Assembly: GCA_964472175.1 (NCBI GenBank)
Contig: CAYYJF010000031.1
Location: 1-22,213, forward strand
DNA length: 22,213 nt
Origin: UBA8389 sp964472175
GTDB lineage: Bacteria > Bacteroidota > Bacteroidia > Bacteroidales > UBA1402
Reading direction: 5' to 3'
In this document: piece after piece, positions 1 through 7,820 of the stretch
Numbering within the stretch: the stretch's first letter is position 1
Layout of the letters: each line of letters starts with the position of its first letter
The notes under the pieces: generated by a model
Database searches by the model: none
The model's input: only the letters and a program-made list of their open reading frames with translations
What the model was told of the DNA's origin: nothing
Position numbers and translations under genes: made by a program

Positions 1-83
1 AGTTGCAAGAGCTTGATTTTTTCGAATGGATTGACATGAGACAGCAGCGATAAAGCAATGAAGTAGATGCTATCTTTAGTCAT
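1..83 (-). CDS. dprA: Partial CDS, probable DNA-processing protein DprA (N-terminus only)
   Basis: An open frame begins with ATG at 83-81 on the minus strand, one base after the thioesterase stop, and runs off the left edge with 27 complete codons. The peptide starts MTKDSIYFIALSLLSHVNPF and continues to a KIKLLQ segment. This resembles the N-terminal helical lead-in of DprA/Smf proteins (an IAL-hydrophobic start, then a short helix-turn-helix ending in a double Leu). DprA loads RecA on incoming single-stranded DNA during transformation. From memory, many Bacteroidota carry the order U32 protein, thioesterase, dprA, which supports the call. The Rossmann-fold core that would prove it lies outside the window. 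The near-zero spacing suggests translational coupling with the thioesterase gene. Confidence 0.5.
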   Translation of the reverse strand, partial: MTKDSIYFIALSLLSHVNPFEKIKLLQ

Positions 84-84
84 T

Positions 85-483
85 TCATGAATGCTTGTTA
101 AAGGCTTCCTCTAGAGGTTGGTAATCACTCAATTTGCCCTGCACAATTGCTACGGTATCGACTTTTGCTTTAACGACAACTTTGTTGTCTGGGATCCTTC
201 TGATTTCCTGGGTGAAAACCCACTTGATCCCTTCCTTTTTCATGTCAACTGAAACGTAGAATTGATCTTTGCTTTTCAGGGGTGTTTTAAATGACATTTC
301 AATTTTGGCAACAACCAAATCAATTCCTTGTTGGTGCAGTTCTGCAAAGTCTATACCCAAACCATCAACGTAGACGTGTCTGGCGTGTTCCAAATAATGT
401 TGATAATTGGCATTGTTAACGATGCCCTGCAAATCGCATTCGTAATCACGAACTAAGAACTCGAGTTTAAATGGTTCAATCAT
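85..483 (-). CDS. Acyl-CoA thioesterase, 4-hydroxybenzoyl-CoA thioesterase (YbgC-like) family
   Basis: This 132-aa single-domain hotdog protein probably hydrolyses an acyl-CoA thioester in the cytoplasm; the substrate cannot be read from sequence. The family active-site segment is visible at residues 12-35: R-D-Y-E-C-D-L-Q-G, then NNANYQHYLEHAR. Asp17 is in the position of the catalytic carboxylate, and the N-Y-x-x-Y-x-E-x-A-R helix is typical of YbgC/FadM-like enzymes. I start at ATG 483, giving MIEPFKLEF. The frame stays open to 537, but those 18 codons are AT-rich and lie across a canonical promoter (508-538), so they are unlikely to be translated. The gene lies downstream of trhP and immediately before the putative dprA. 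It may be read both from trhP and from its own promoter. Confidence 0.9.
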   Translation of the reverse strand: MIEPFKLEFLVRDYECDLQGIVNNANYQHYLEHARHVYVDGLGIDFAELHQQGIDLVVAKIEMSFKTPLKSKDQFYVSVDMKKEGIKWVFTQEIRRIPDNKVVVKAKVDTVAIVQGKLSDYQPLEEAFNKHS

Positions 484-507
484 GTGTTTGTAGAAATTAA
501 GAATGCG

Positions 508-538
508 CAAATATAATATTAATAAATAATATATCAAA
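508..538 (-). promoter_or_regulatory. Bacteroidota-type sigma-A promoter for the thioesterase gene
   Basis: On the minus strand TATATTTG (complement of 508-515) is preceded, 19 nt upstream, by TTTG (complement of 535-538). This is the consensus -7 box TAnnTTTG with a correctly spaced -33 TTG box. Transcription would start near 500, leaving about 17 nt before the ATG at 483. It lies in the 64-bp gap after trhP. Confidence 0.75.
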
Positions 539-547
539 ATAAATTAA

Positions 548-1804
548 TCACACATCGTCAACGCGATATAATTTGTCAGATGGACGAATTTTTGTCTTCA
601 ATGGAAAAGAAATAAAATCTCCTTTTACGGCTTTTTCCACCTCTTTTTCATGAACGCGAAGGGTCTCCAATGTAAATTCTACAGCTCCTGTCGTCGGCCC
701 CGTTATCAGTACATGATCTCCAACCCCTAAATGCCCACTTTCCAAGCGAAATTCGGCTACTTCAATGTTGGAAAAGTATTTGATTCCTTTGCCTATCAAC
801 ACTTTTTTCTTTGTCGCAGACGATCCGTATTGGTTGGTCCATTCTCCCAATCGTTGCCCTAAATAATATCCATTCCAAAAGCCCCTGTTAAAGACCGTGC
901 TTAATTGCTTGTCCCAATGTTGAATTTTATCTTCGTTGAAGCTTCCATCCAAATAACTGTCAATGGCTTCATTATAACAGTTCACCACCGTTTTTACATA
1001 TTCAGGCCCCCTTGCTCTCCCTTCAATTTTTAATACCCGAACACCTGCATCCAGCAGTTTATTGAGAAAGTGAATGGTTTTTAAATCTTTCGGCGACATA
1101 ATGTATTGATTGTCAATGTCAAGTTCGACATCCGAATCTTTATCTTTCACCGTATATCCTCTTCGGCATAGTTGAAAACAATTACCCCTGTTGGCCGATG
1201 CCTGGTATTCATGCAAACTCAAATAGCATTTTCCTGAAACCGCCATACATAAGGCACCATGACAAAACATCTCAATTCTGATCAAATCTCCTTTGGGTCC
1301 CAACACCTTTTCATCGATGATTTGTTGATGAATTTTTGAAACCTGATCCATATTCAATTCTCTTGCCAAAACCACCACATCAGCAAATTGAGCATAAAAT
1401 TTCAAAGCTTCAATGTTGGAAATATTGAGTTGGGTAGACAAGTGCACTTCCATTTCTTGCTGGACTGCATAGCCCATCACTGCCACATCTGCAGCAATAA
1501 TGGCGCTGATTTTAGCCTCTTTGGCCGCATCGACAATGGCGCGCATCAAGTCCAAATCACCGTCATAGATAACCGTATTGATGGTTAAATAGCTTTTCAC
1601 GCCATGTTGTTGACATCGCAAAGCAATATCCTTGAGATCTTTGATGGTGAAATTGTTGGAGGAACGAGACCTCATGTTCAAATTTTCGATTCCAAAGTAT
1701 ACCGAATCGGCCTTTGCCTGAAGCGCAGCAGACAGCGATTCCATCGATCCGACAGGGGCCATCACTTCAAAATCTGATCGTTTAATTGTTGATGAAAGGG
1801 GCAT
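548..1804 (-). CDS. trhP: Peptidase U32 family protein, probable tRNA uridine(34) hydroxylase TrhP (YegQ-like)
   Basis: This 418-aa protein matches the YegQ/TrhP branch of the U32 family. In characterised members it makes 5-hydroxyuridine at the wobble position of tRNA using prephenate, despite the old label of collagenase-like peptidase. The N-terminal barrel begins with EVMAPVGSMESLSAALQAKA, the usual start of the U32 domain. The U32 signature sits at residues 178-196 (EMFCHGALC, then GKCYLS). Cysteines at 181, 186, 193, 209 and 213 could hold the Fe-S cluster known in related UbiU/UbiV proteins. The roughly 90-residue C-terminal part (KGIKYFSNIEVAEFRLESG onward) fits the family's beta-barrel domain. 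It is divergent from dusB, another tRNA-uridine enzyme, with only 71 bp between the starts. Its exact tRNA activity is inferred from family membership. Confidence 0.88.
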   Translation of the reverse strand: MPLSSTIKRSDFEVMAPVGSMESLSAALQAKADSVYFGIENLNMRSRSSNNFTIKDLKDIALRCQQHGVKSYLTINTVIYDGDLDLMRAIVDAAKEAKISAIIAADVAVMGYAVQQEMEVHLSTQLNISNIEALKFYAQFADVVVLARELNMDQVSKIHQQIIDEKVLGPKGDLIRIEMFCHGALCMAVSGKCYLSLHEYQASANRGNCFQLCRRGYTVKDKDSDVELDIDNQYIMSPKDLKTIHFLNKLLDAGVRVLKIEGRARGPEYVKTVVNCYNEAIDSYLDGSFNEDKIQHWDKQLSTVFNRGFWNGYYLGQRLGEWTNQYGSSATKKKVLIGKGIKYFSNIEVAEFRLESGHLGVGDHVLITGPTTGAVEFTLETLRVHEKEVEKAVKGDFISFPLKTKIRPSDKLYRVDDV

Positions 1805-1826
1805 TTTTGCGATAAATAGTGTGCTG

Positions 1827-1834
1827 CAAATGTA
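1827..1834 (-). promoter_or_regulatory. Predicted -7 box of the trhP promoter
   Basis: The complement of 1827-1834 reads TACATTTG, a perfect TAnnTTTG box, 23 nt upstream of the trhP ATG at 1804. No clear TTG is found 19-21 nt further upstream, so this rests on the -7 box alone. Confidence 0.5.
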
Positions 1835-1846
1835 CTAAAAAAAGCC

Positions 1847-1854
1847 TACTTTTG
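1847..1854 (+). promoter_or_regulatory. Predicted -7 box of the dusB promoter
   Basis: TACTTTTG matches TAnnTTTG, 21 nt upstream of the dusB ATG at 1876. No clean -33 TTG is present. It is only 12 bp from the opposing trhP box, so RNA polymerase bound at one promoter would probably block the other. Confidence 0.5.
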
Positions 1855-1875
1855 CATTTTAAAGCTTTTACAGAT

Positions 1876-2886
1876 ATGCAGATAGGATCAATAGACTTGG
1901 GTGCAAATCCCTTAATTTTGGCACCCATGGAGGATGTGACCGATCCGGCATTCAGACTTTTGTGTAAAAAGTTTGGAGCCGATTTGGTTTATACCGAATT
2001 CGTTTCTTCCGACGCGTTGATCAGGCATGTCAACAAGACCAAGCAGAAGTTGTCTATTGAAAACAATGAACGCCCGGTTTCCATTCAGATTTATGGCAAT
2101 CAGGTGGAGGCGATGGTGGAAGCTGCTCAAATTTGTGAGGAAGCCGCACCGGATTTTCTCGATATCAATTTTGGCTGCCCCGTCAAAAGGGTTGCAGGCA
2201 AGGGCGCAGGCGCCGGGATGTTGCAAAATATTCCAAAGATGCTCGAAATTACAAGTCAAGTGGTGAAGTCTGTTGGAATTCCGGTCACTGTAAAAACCAG
2301 ATTGGGCTGGGATGATTCTTCAAGAATCATCGTGGATTTGGCTGAATCCTTACAAGACTGTGGTATTGCTGCACTGGCCATTCACGGCAGAACCAGAGCG
2401 CAAATGTATAAGGGTGAAGCAGATTGGTCCTTGATTTCTCAGGTGAAAAACAACCAAAGAATGCACATACCCATCATTGGAAACGGGGACATCACAACCC
2501 CGCAAATCGCCAAAATGCGTTTTGACGAAACCGGAGTCGATGGCATCATGATTGGCAGAGGAAGTATCGGAAATCCATGGATTTTCAAGGAAATCAAAGA
2601 TTTTCTTATGCATGGAGATGATGCAGAAAATCCGAGCATGGAACATGTTGCCCCACTTTCATTTGGATGGAAATTGAATGTTTTACGTCAACAAATAGAG
2701 GATAGCATCCTTCGGAGTGAAGAAAGAAGAGGCATCGTCCACATGAGACGACACCTCGCTGCTACTTCCGTATTCAAAGGATTGCCCAATTTTAAAGAAA
2801 CCAGAATTGCCATGCTCAGAGCCGAAACAAAGCAGGACTTGTTTCAAATATTCGAAGCCATTGAATTACAATATATGCCTCAATAA
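1876..2886 (+). CDS. dusB: tRNA-dihydrouridine synthase DusB
   Basis: This 336-aa FMN-dependent enzyme reduces a specific uridine to dihydrouridine in tRNA. Hallmarks are in order: the N-terminal APMEDVTDPAFR loop of the TIM barrel, DINFGCPVKRVAGKGAGAG with the catalytic Cys101, HGRTRAQMYKGEADW near residue 170 with the phosphate/tRNA-binding HGRTR, and IGRGSIGNPW near 235 for FMN phosphate binding. The C-terminal helical domain follows (MRRHLAATSVFKGLPNFKE). I choose ATG 1876, 21 nt after a promoter box. The frame is open back to 1819, but that stretch (MCCKCTKKSL) contains the promoter and has no counterpart in the family. The gene diverges from trhP, and its stop overlaps the last codons of metF on the other strand by 7 bp. 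Confidence 0.95.
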   Translation: MQIGSIDLGANPLILAPMEDVTDPAFRLLCKKFGADLVYTEFVSSDALIRHVNKTKQKLSIENNERPVSIQIYGNQVEAMVEAAQICEEAAPDFLDINFGCPVKRVAGKGAGAGMLQNIPKMLEITSQVVKSVGIPVTVKTRLGWDDSSRIIVDLAESLQDCGIAALAIHGRTRAQMYKGEADWSLISQVKNNQRMHIPIIGNGDITTPQIAKMRFDETGVDGIMIGRGSIGNPWIFKEIKDFLMHGDDAENPSMEHVAPLSFGWKLNVLRQQIEDSILRSEERRGIVHMRRHLAATSVFKGLPNFKETRIAMLRAETKQDLFQIFEAIELQYMPQ

Positions 2887-3827
2887 ATGTTTTGAGCGAT
2901 TCTTCTCACGCTTTCTGTGGCCATCATGGAATAAAAATGAATGCTGGGCACTTGTTTTTCCATAAGTTCTTTGGCTTGCATGGTGCACCATTCTATCCCA
3001 ACTTCAACCGCATCCGCGTCCGATTTACATTGCTGCAATGCATTCGTCAATGCTTCAGGGAAATCCACATGAAATATTTTTGGGAGTGCTGTCAATTGGT
3101 TTAAAAAATTGATAGGTTTCAAACCCGGAATGATGGGAACCTGAATGCCTTCATTTCTGCATAATGCGACAAAGTCAAAGTATTTTTGATTGTCAAAAAA
3201 CATTTGAGTGACCAGATAGGATGCCCCGGCATCTACTTTTTGTTTCGCGAATGCCACATCTGATAAAAGGTTTGGGGCTTCTTCGTGTTTTTCCGGGTAA
3301 CATGCCATGCCATAGGAAAAGGGTTTGAGTTTCATTTTGAATTTGCTCCCATCCAGAAAGAAACCTTCATTAAACCTGTTTACTTGTTTTTGTAAATCAG
3401 TTGCATGGGCATGTCCGGTTGGCACAAAAGATCGATCATGTCTTGCTTTGTCACCTCTTAACAACAATAAATCAGTTATTCCAAGATATTGGAAATCGAT
3501 CAAAACATATTCGGTTTCGAGTTCAGAAAATCCACTGCACAAAACATGAGGAACCACCGGAATGTGGTACTTGTTCTGAATGGCAGCAGCAACGGCAACA
3601 GTTCCCGGCCTGTGCCGCTCTGCAACACGTTCAAACAATCCGTTTGGCAGCTCTTTGTAAACCTGTTCGCTTCTGTGCGTGGTGATATTAATGTACTGAG
3701 GGTCAAACTCTTTGAGGGTATCTATGGTTTTGTAAACCTGTTCAATCCCATTCCCTTTGAGCGGGGGCAACAATTCAAAGGAGAATGCGGTGCGTTCTTT
3801 TCCCAATATTTTATCAGTAATACTCAT
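2880..3827 (-). CDS. metF: 5,10-methylenetetrahydrofolate reductase [NAD(P)H]
   Basis: This 315-aa flavoprotein (FAD) reduces 5,10-methylene-THF to 5-methyl-THF, the methyl donor for methionine synthesis. The fold starts with TAFSFELLPPLKG, where Glu18 is in the position of the catalytic Glu of the FEFFPP motif. The strand motifs INITTHRSE and LLLRGD are typical of the family. The FAD/substrate-binding segments GMACYPEKHEEAP and YLVTQMFFDNQKYFDF follow, and then IIPGLKPI. Length is close to the usual 290-320 aa. It is the last gene of the parE-coaD-ctpA-metF run, 2 bp after ctpA, so it is probably expressed from the parE promoter. Its 3' end overlaps dusB by 7 bp in convergent orientation with no separate terminator visible. 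Confidence 0.95.
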   Translation of the reverse strand: MSITDKILGKERTAFSFELLPPLKGNGIEQVYKTIDTLKEFDPQYINITTHRSEQVYKELPNGLFERVAERHRPGTVAVAAAIQNKYHIPVVPHVLCSGFSELETEYVLIDFQYLGITDLLLLRGDKARHDRSFVPTGHAHATDLQKQVNRFNEGFFLDGSKFKMKLKPFSYGMACYPEKHEEAPNLLSDVAFAKQKVDAGASYLVTQMFFDNQKYFDFVALCRNEGIQVPIIPGLKPINFLNQLTALPKIFHVDFPEALTNALQQCKSDADAVEVGIEWCTMQAKELMEKQVPSIHFYSMMATESVRRIAQNIY

Positions 3828-3829
3828 CT

Positions 3830-5428
3830 TTATTTTCGTCGGTTTAATATTTCTTCGTATGATTTATTGTTGTTGATTATCTCGATGGCTTTTACCAGCG
3901 ATTCATTTTCAGTCCACATCACTTTAAAATAATCTGAACTTTTGCCCAAATCTCTAGCCATGTATGCTTTTAGCTGCTTCATTAACAGTTTGTTGTCTGC
4001 TACAAGATCAGAATCTTTTAGAGCAATTTTTTCTTCTTTTGCAAATGCGATCAAACGGTTGTACAGTGCTTCGTCGGCATTGAAATTTTTAACAAAATCA
4101 TCGATTTTTGGGTAATTATCTTTCAGTTTCTTGCGGTTTTCATCCACATATTTCATGCTGAATTTGTTGATGATACCAGCGCTGGATAAAGTTTTGTAAA
4201 GGGAAGACATTTTTGTCGTATCCAAAGGGATAAAGACATCAGGCATAATCCCACCTCCACCGTAAATGGTGCGCTTGTTCTGGAGCGTAAACGTTTTGAG
4301 TGAATCCGGAAAGTGAATGTTGTCGGAGTTGGTCATTTCTCCTCTGTTGTATCTTTCTATGAGGTCTTTGCTATAATTTTCCATATTGTCATAGGGTTTC
4401 TGTATGAACCGACCGCTTGGGGTAAAATAACGCGCAACGGTCAATTTTAATACAGATCCGTCAGGTAGGGGTAGTGGCTGTTGAACCAATCCTTTTCCAA
4501 AACTTCTTCTTCCAAGAATAATGCCTCTATCCCAATCCTGAATGGCACCACTTAAAATTTCGCTTGCGGATGCTGAATATTCATCAATCAAAAGAATGAG
4601 TTTCCCATTTTCAAAGCTGCCCTTGTCGCTCGCAAAATTATCCCTTCGTCTGGCATTGGCACCTTCCGTGTAGACAATGGAACGACCCTTTGCCAGAAAT
4701 TCATCTGCCAAATCAATGGCTGCACTTAAATATCCGCCTCCATTGGATTCGAGGTCCAAAATCAACTGTTTCATGCCTGATTTCTTGAGTTCGGACAAGG
4801 CACTTTTAAACTCATCCAATGTCGTCGCTCCAAATCGGCTTAAGCGTATGTAGCCGGTGTTTTTGTCTACCATAAATGAAGCATCCAGACTATAGATGGG
4901 AATTTTGTCCCGAACGATTTTGAAGTCAAGAAGGGCATCGTGGTTTCTCCTTTTTACCGAAACTTTAACCTCTGTTCCTTTTGGGCCTTTCAAACGTTTG
5001 ATGACATCATTGCTTGTCATTTTAACGCCGGCAACGGATTCGTCGTTCACAAATAAGATGCGGTCGCCGGGCAATAATCCAACTTTTTCAGAGGGGCCAC
5101 CAGGAATCACTTCGATAATAAATAGGGTGTCATTCATCATGTTGAAAGAAATTCCAATGCCATCAAAACCACCTTGAAGTGGTTCATTCATCTCCTTCAT
5201 TTCATCGGCTGTCATATAAGCGGAGTGTGGATCGAGATTTTTAATCATTGCTTTCAATCCATCTTCTACCAACTTATTTTCATCGACTTTGTCCACATAC
5301 ATGCTCCTGAGCGCATATAAAGCGACCATCATTTTTTGTGAGGCATTGGAATTTGTCAGTTGTTGCTGGCCAAAGGCAACCCCGCTGAGCAAGACACTGA
5401 CTATGAATGTGACAACATGCTGTTTCAT
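3830..5428 (-). CDS. C-terminal processing protease, S41 family (CtpA/Prc-like)
   Basis: This 532-aa exported serine protease has a signal peptide at residues 1-20 (MKQH, a hydrophobic run, then SGVAFG before QQ), so the mature enzyme should act in the periplasm. A PDZ domain covers about 84-165 (GGFDGIGISF to VKVSVKRR). The S41 catalytic core follows: RLSRFG near 196, LDLESNGGG near 225, and YSASASEIL at 284-292 with Ser287 as nucleophile. The general-base Lys312 in RRSFGKGLVQQ lies 25 residues later, the spacing seen in Prc/CtpA, with Gln316 four residues on. A roughly 200-residue C-terminal helical region follows. Such proteases trim or degrade envelope proteins; the substrate here is unknown. 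The start ATG overlaps the coaD stop (ATGA), which suggests coupling. Confidence 0.93.
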   Translation of the reverse strand: MKQHVVTFIVSVLLSGVAFGQQQLTNSNASQKMMVALYALRSMYVDKVDENKLVEDGLKAMIKNLDPHSAYMTADEMKEMNEPLQGGFDGIGISFNMMNDTLFIIEVIPGGPSEKVGLLPGDRILFVNDESVAGVKMTSNDVIKRLKGPKGTEVKVSVKRRNHDALLDFKIVRDKIPIYSLDASFMVDKNTGYIRLSRFGATTLDEFKSALSELKKSGMKQLILDLESNGGGYLSAAIDLADEFLAKGRSIVYTEGANARRRDNFASDKGSFENGKLILLIDEYSASASEILSGAIQDWDRGIILGRRSFGKGLVQQPLPLPDGSVLKLTVARYFTPSGRFIQKPYDNMENYSKDLIERYNRGEMTNSDNIHFPDSLKTFTLQNKRTIYGGGGIMPDVFIPLDTTKMSSLYKTLSSAGIINKFSMKYVDENRKKLKDNYPKIDDFVKNFNADEALYNRLIAFAKEEKIALKDSDLVADNKLLMKQLKAYMARDLGKSSDYFKVMWTENESLVKAIEIINNNKSYEEILNRRK

Positions 5429-5898
5429 TTGATTTGTTTAATAAGTTTAGCGACAGATTCAGGAACAAAAGGACCTACATCTTTTCCGAATTTCAATAAT
5501 TCTCTAACCGTGGCAGATTGAATGGAGGATATTTCTGGTTCAGTAAATAAAAGGACGGTTTCTAAGCCGGATATTTTTCGATTGATATCGGAAATTAGTT
5601 TTTCATATTCGAAATCCAGTACGCTTCGTACGCCTCTGATCAGGGCCGTTGCTTGCATTTCTTTTGCAAAATCCACAGTCAACCCTTCGTAGGAATACAC
5701 CTCAATTTTTGAATTGTTTTTGAAGGTTTCCCGAATGAATTCAAGACGATCTTCGATGGAAAAACAGGATTTTTTTTCCTGATTTATTCCAATGCCAATC
5801 ACCATTTGATCAAAAATTTTCAGTCCCCGATGAACAATGGATTCATGGCCAATGGTAAACGGATCGAATGTGCCTGCAAACAAAGCTTTTGACTTCAT
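5425..5898 (-). CDS. coaD: Pantetheine-phosphate adenylyltransferase
   Basis: This 157-aa enzyme transfers AMP from ATP to 4'-phosphopantetheine, the penultimate step of coenzyme A synthesis. The nucleotidyltransferase motif GTFDPFTIGH is at residues 8-17 (T/HxGH), RGVRS is near 90 and ISSIQSATVRE near 125, the latter matching the family ISSTxVR signature. Length is the usual 155-165 aa. I start at ATG 5898 rather than an in-frame codon 30 bases upstream, because MKSKALFAGTFDP aligns with family starts and is preceded by AGGAGG (complement of 5905-5910) 6 nt before the ATG. That site lies inside the last parE codons. The gap to parE is 1 bp, and the stop overlaps the ctpA start by 4 nt. Confidence 0.95.
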   Translation of the reverse strand: MKSKALFAGTFDPFTIGHESIVHRGLKIFDQMVIGIGINQEKKSCFSIEDRLEFIRETFKNNSKIEVYSYEGLTVDFAKEMQATALIRGVRSVLDFEYEKLISDINRKISGLETVLLFTEPEISSIQSATVRELLKFGKDVGPFVPESVAKLIKQIK

Positions 5899-5899
5899 G

Positions 5900-7762
5900 C
5901 TATTCCTCCTCAATGACCAGGTTGTCAATAATGAAATTTTGTCTTTCTGACGTATTTTTCCCCATGTAAAATTCGAGCAGTCCCTTCACAACGTCTTCCT
6001 TTCTCCAGGTAATTCTGTCCAATCGGATGTCTTTTCCAATAAAATGCCTGAATTCATCGGGTGAAATTTCCCCCAAACCTTTAAATCGGGTGATTTCAGG
6101 ATTGGGTCCCAAAGCTTGAATGGCAGCAACCCTTTCTTCCTCCGAATAGCAATACCGAACTTCTTTTTTGTTACGAACGCGGAAAAGAGGTGTTTGCAGA
6201 ATATATACATGTCCTTTTTTGACCAGGTCGGGGAAAAATTGCAAAAAGAAAGTCATCAGCAACAAACGAATGTGCATCCCGTCGACATCCGCATCCGTTG
6301 CGACAATGACTTTGTTATACCTTAATTCTTCCAGGCCGTCTTCAATATTTAATGCGGCTTGAAGCAAATTGAATTCTTCATTTTCATAAACCACTTTCCG
6401 GGTGAGTCCGAATGAATTCAGTGGTTTCCCCCGTAAACTAAAGACTGCCTGATAGTTGACATCTCTGCTTTTGGTAATAGATCCACTGGCTGAATCGCCT
6501 TCTGTGATGAAAATGCTGGTTTCTTCGAGCAATTCACCTTTGTTGTCATTGAAGTGAAAACGGCAATCACGCAATTTGCGGTTGTGCAGATTGGATTTCT
6601 TTGCCCGTTCTCTTGCCAATTTGGTGACACCGGCAATGGCTTTTCTTTCTTTTTCAGATTCAACAATTTTTTTCAACAAGCTTTCGGCAACATCCGAATG
6701 TTTGTGGAGATAATTGTCCAACTCCTTTTTCAGAAAATCCCCAATAAATTTGGGCACCGTTGGGCCTTTTGGCCCCATATCTCTTGAACCAAGCTTGGTT
6801 TTGGTTTGCGATTCAAAAACCGGCTCTTCAATCTTGACACTTACTGCTGCAATCAATCCCATCCGAATATCCGAATAGTCGTGATTCTTTGCATAAAATT
6901 CTTTGATGGTTCTGGTTACGGCCTCTCTAAAAGCAGTTTGGTGCGTGCCTCCCTGGCTGGTATGCTGGCCGTTTACAAAAGAATAATACTCCTCACCATA
7001 CTGATTTCCATGGGTTAAAGCCACTTCTATGTCATCACCAGATAGGTGAATGATGGGGTAAAGCGGCTCTAATGTCATGTTTTCATTCAGCAAATCAACC
7101 AATCCATTTTTTGAATTGAATTTTTTTCCGTTAAAAACGATGGTCAGACCCGTATTTAAAAACACATAGTTTTTTAGAAGGGACTCAATGAAGCTCTCTT
7201 GATATTCATATCCGGTGAATATGTTTTTGTCGGGCAAAAACTCAATGTTTGTTCCATTGGTTGACGTGGTCGCTTCTTTTGGCGTTTGTTTGATCAGAAC
7301 CCCATCAGAAAATTCAGCAGAAGTTGTTTGTCCATCCCTGAAACTCTGAATTTTAAAATACTTGGATAAGGCATTGACGGCTTTAATCCCAACACCATTC
7401 AATCCAACAGATTTCTTAAAAGCTTTGGAATCATACTTTGCTCCGGTATTCATCTTGGAGGAAACGTCCACAACTTTTCCCAGAGGAACTCCCCGGCCAT
7501 AATCTCTGACGGATACCCGACCTTCACTGATTTTTACTTCGATGGTTTTTCCATATCCCATCATGTATTCATCGACGCTGTTGTCGAGTACTTCTTTTAG
7601 CAAGACATAAATGCCGTCATCGTTTGAGGAACCATCTCCCAGTTTGCCAATGTACATACCCGGTCTTCTTCGGATATGTTCTTGCCATTCCAAAGTAATG
7701 ATGTTGTCCTCGTCGTAATTTGCGGGCGTTTCCGGAGAGAGATTTGGTTCGATCATAGCCAC
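5900..7762 (-). CDS. parE: DNA topoisomerase IV subunit B (ParE-type, GyrB family)
   Basis: This 620-aa ATPase subunit of a type IIA topoisomerase would pair with ParC to decatenate chromosomes. The GHKL ATPase motifs are clear: RRRPGMYIG near 33, KEVLDNSVDE at 56-65, DYGRGVP, then GLNGVGIKAVNALS. The transducer holds a QTKTKLGSRD loop. The TOPRIM domain has ITEGDSASG near residue 417-425 and ATDADVDGMHIR near 487-498, and the tail has TRFKGLGEISPDE. The form with LGDGSSNDDGIY after the first motif is the ParE type usual in Bacteroidota. At 620 aa it matches ParE rather than the longer GyrB. A second in-frame ATG at 7756 is an alternative start. parC is not next to it; coaD follows after 1 bp. 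Confidence 0.93.
   Translation of the reverse strand: MAMIEPNLSPETPANYDEDNIITLEWQEHIRRRPGMYIGKLGDGSSNDDGIYVLLKEVLDNSVDEYMMGYGKTIEVKISEGRVSVRDYGRGVPLGKVVDVSSKMNTGAKYDSKAFKKSVGLNGVGIKAVNALSKYFKIQSFRDGQTTSAEFSDGVLIKQTPKEATTSTNGTNIEFLPDKNIFTGYEYQESFIESLLKNYVFLNTGLTIVFNGKKFNSKNGLVDLLNENMTLEPLYPIIHLSGDDIEVALTHGNQYGEEYYSFVNGQHTSQGGTHQTAFREAVTRTIKEFYAKNHDYSDIRMGLIAAVSVKIEEPVFESQTKTKLGSRDMGPKGPTVPKFIGDFLKKELDNYLHKHSDVAESLLKKIVESEKERKAIAGVTKLARERAKKSNLHNRKLRDCRFHFNDNKGELLEETSIFITEGDSASGSITKSRDVNYQAVFSLRGKPLNSFGLTRKVVYENEEFNLLQAALNIEDGLEELRYNKVIVATDADVDGMHIRLLLMTFFLQFFPDLVKKGHVYILQTPLFRVRNKKEVRYCYSEEERVAAIQALGPNPEITRFKGLGEISPDEFRHFIGKDIRLDRITWRKEDVVKGLLEFYMGKNTSERQNFIIDNLVIEEE
5905..5910 (-). promoter_or_regulatory. 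Strong Shine-Dalgarno site for coaD inside the parE 3' end
   Basis: The complement reads AGGAGG, 6 nt before the coaD ATG. It is formed by consecutive Glu codons just before the parE stop. Strong Shine-Dalgarno sites are uncommon in Bacteroidota, and this one decides the coaD start. Confidence 0.6.
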
Positions 7763-7785
7763 TTAGCAATAAGATGCGTCTCCTG

Positions 7786-7793
7786 CAAATGTA
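7786..7793 (-). promoter_or_regulatory. Predicted -7 box for the parE-coaD-ctpA-metF operon
   Basis: The complement of 7786-7793 is TACATTTG, a perfect TAnnTTTG, 24 nt before the parE start. Only a run of Ts lies at the -33 position. It fits in the 58-bp gap after the upstream GNAT-like gene, so the four-gene operon can be transcribed independently. I see no strong terminator in that gap, so read-through from upstream is also possible. Confidence 0.5.
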
Positions 7794-7820
7794 CAAAGAA
7801 ACTTTGGGGTTAAAAAAGCA

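Noticed and set aside
484..537. N-terminal extension of the thioesterase (MIYYLLILYLRIL...)
   Set aside because: The codons are AT-rich and cover a canonical TTTG-N19-TATATTTG promoter; family proteins begin at the internal Met at 483.
1819..1875. N-terminal extension of DusB with a CCKC motif
   Set aside because: It covers the dusB promoter box, and the family starts at the later ATG 1876. The cysteine motif is a reading-frame accident.
3489..3932. 147-aa plus-strand frame across the metF/ctpA junction
   Set aside because: It is antisense to two well-supported genes and spans their boundary, which a real gene would be unlikely to do by chance.
5900..7762. Calling the type IIA topoisomerase subunit GyrB
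   Set aside because: Length near 620 aa and the LGDGSSNDDGIY segment fit the ParE form of this phylum better than GyrB, although only a tree would settle it.
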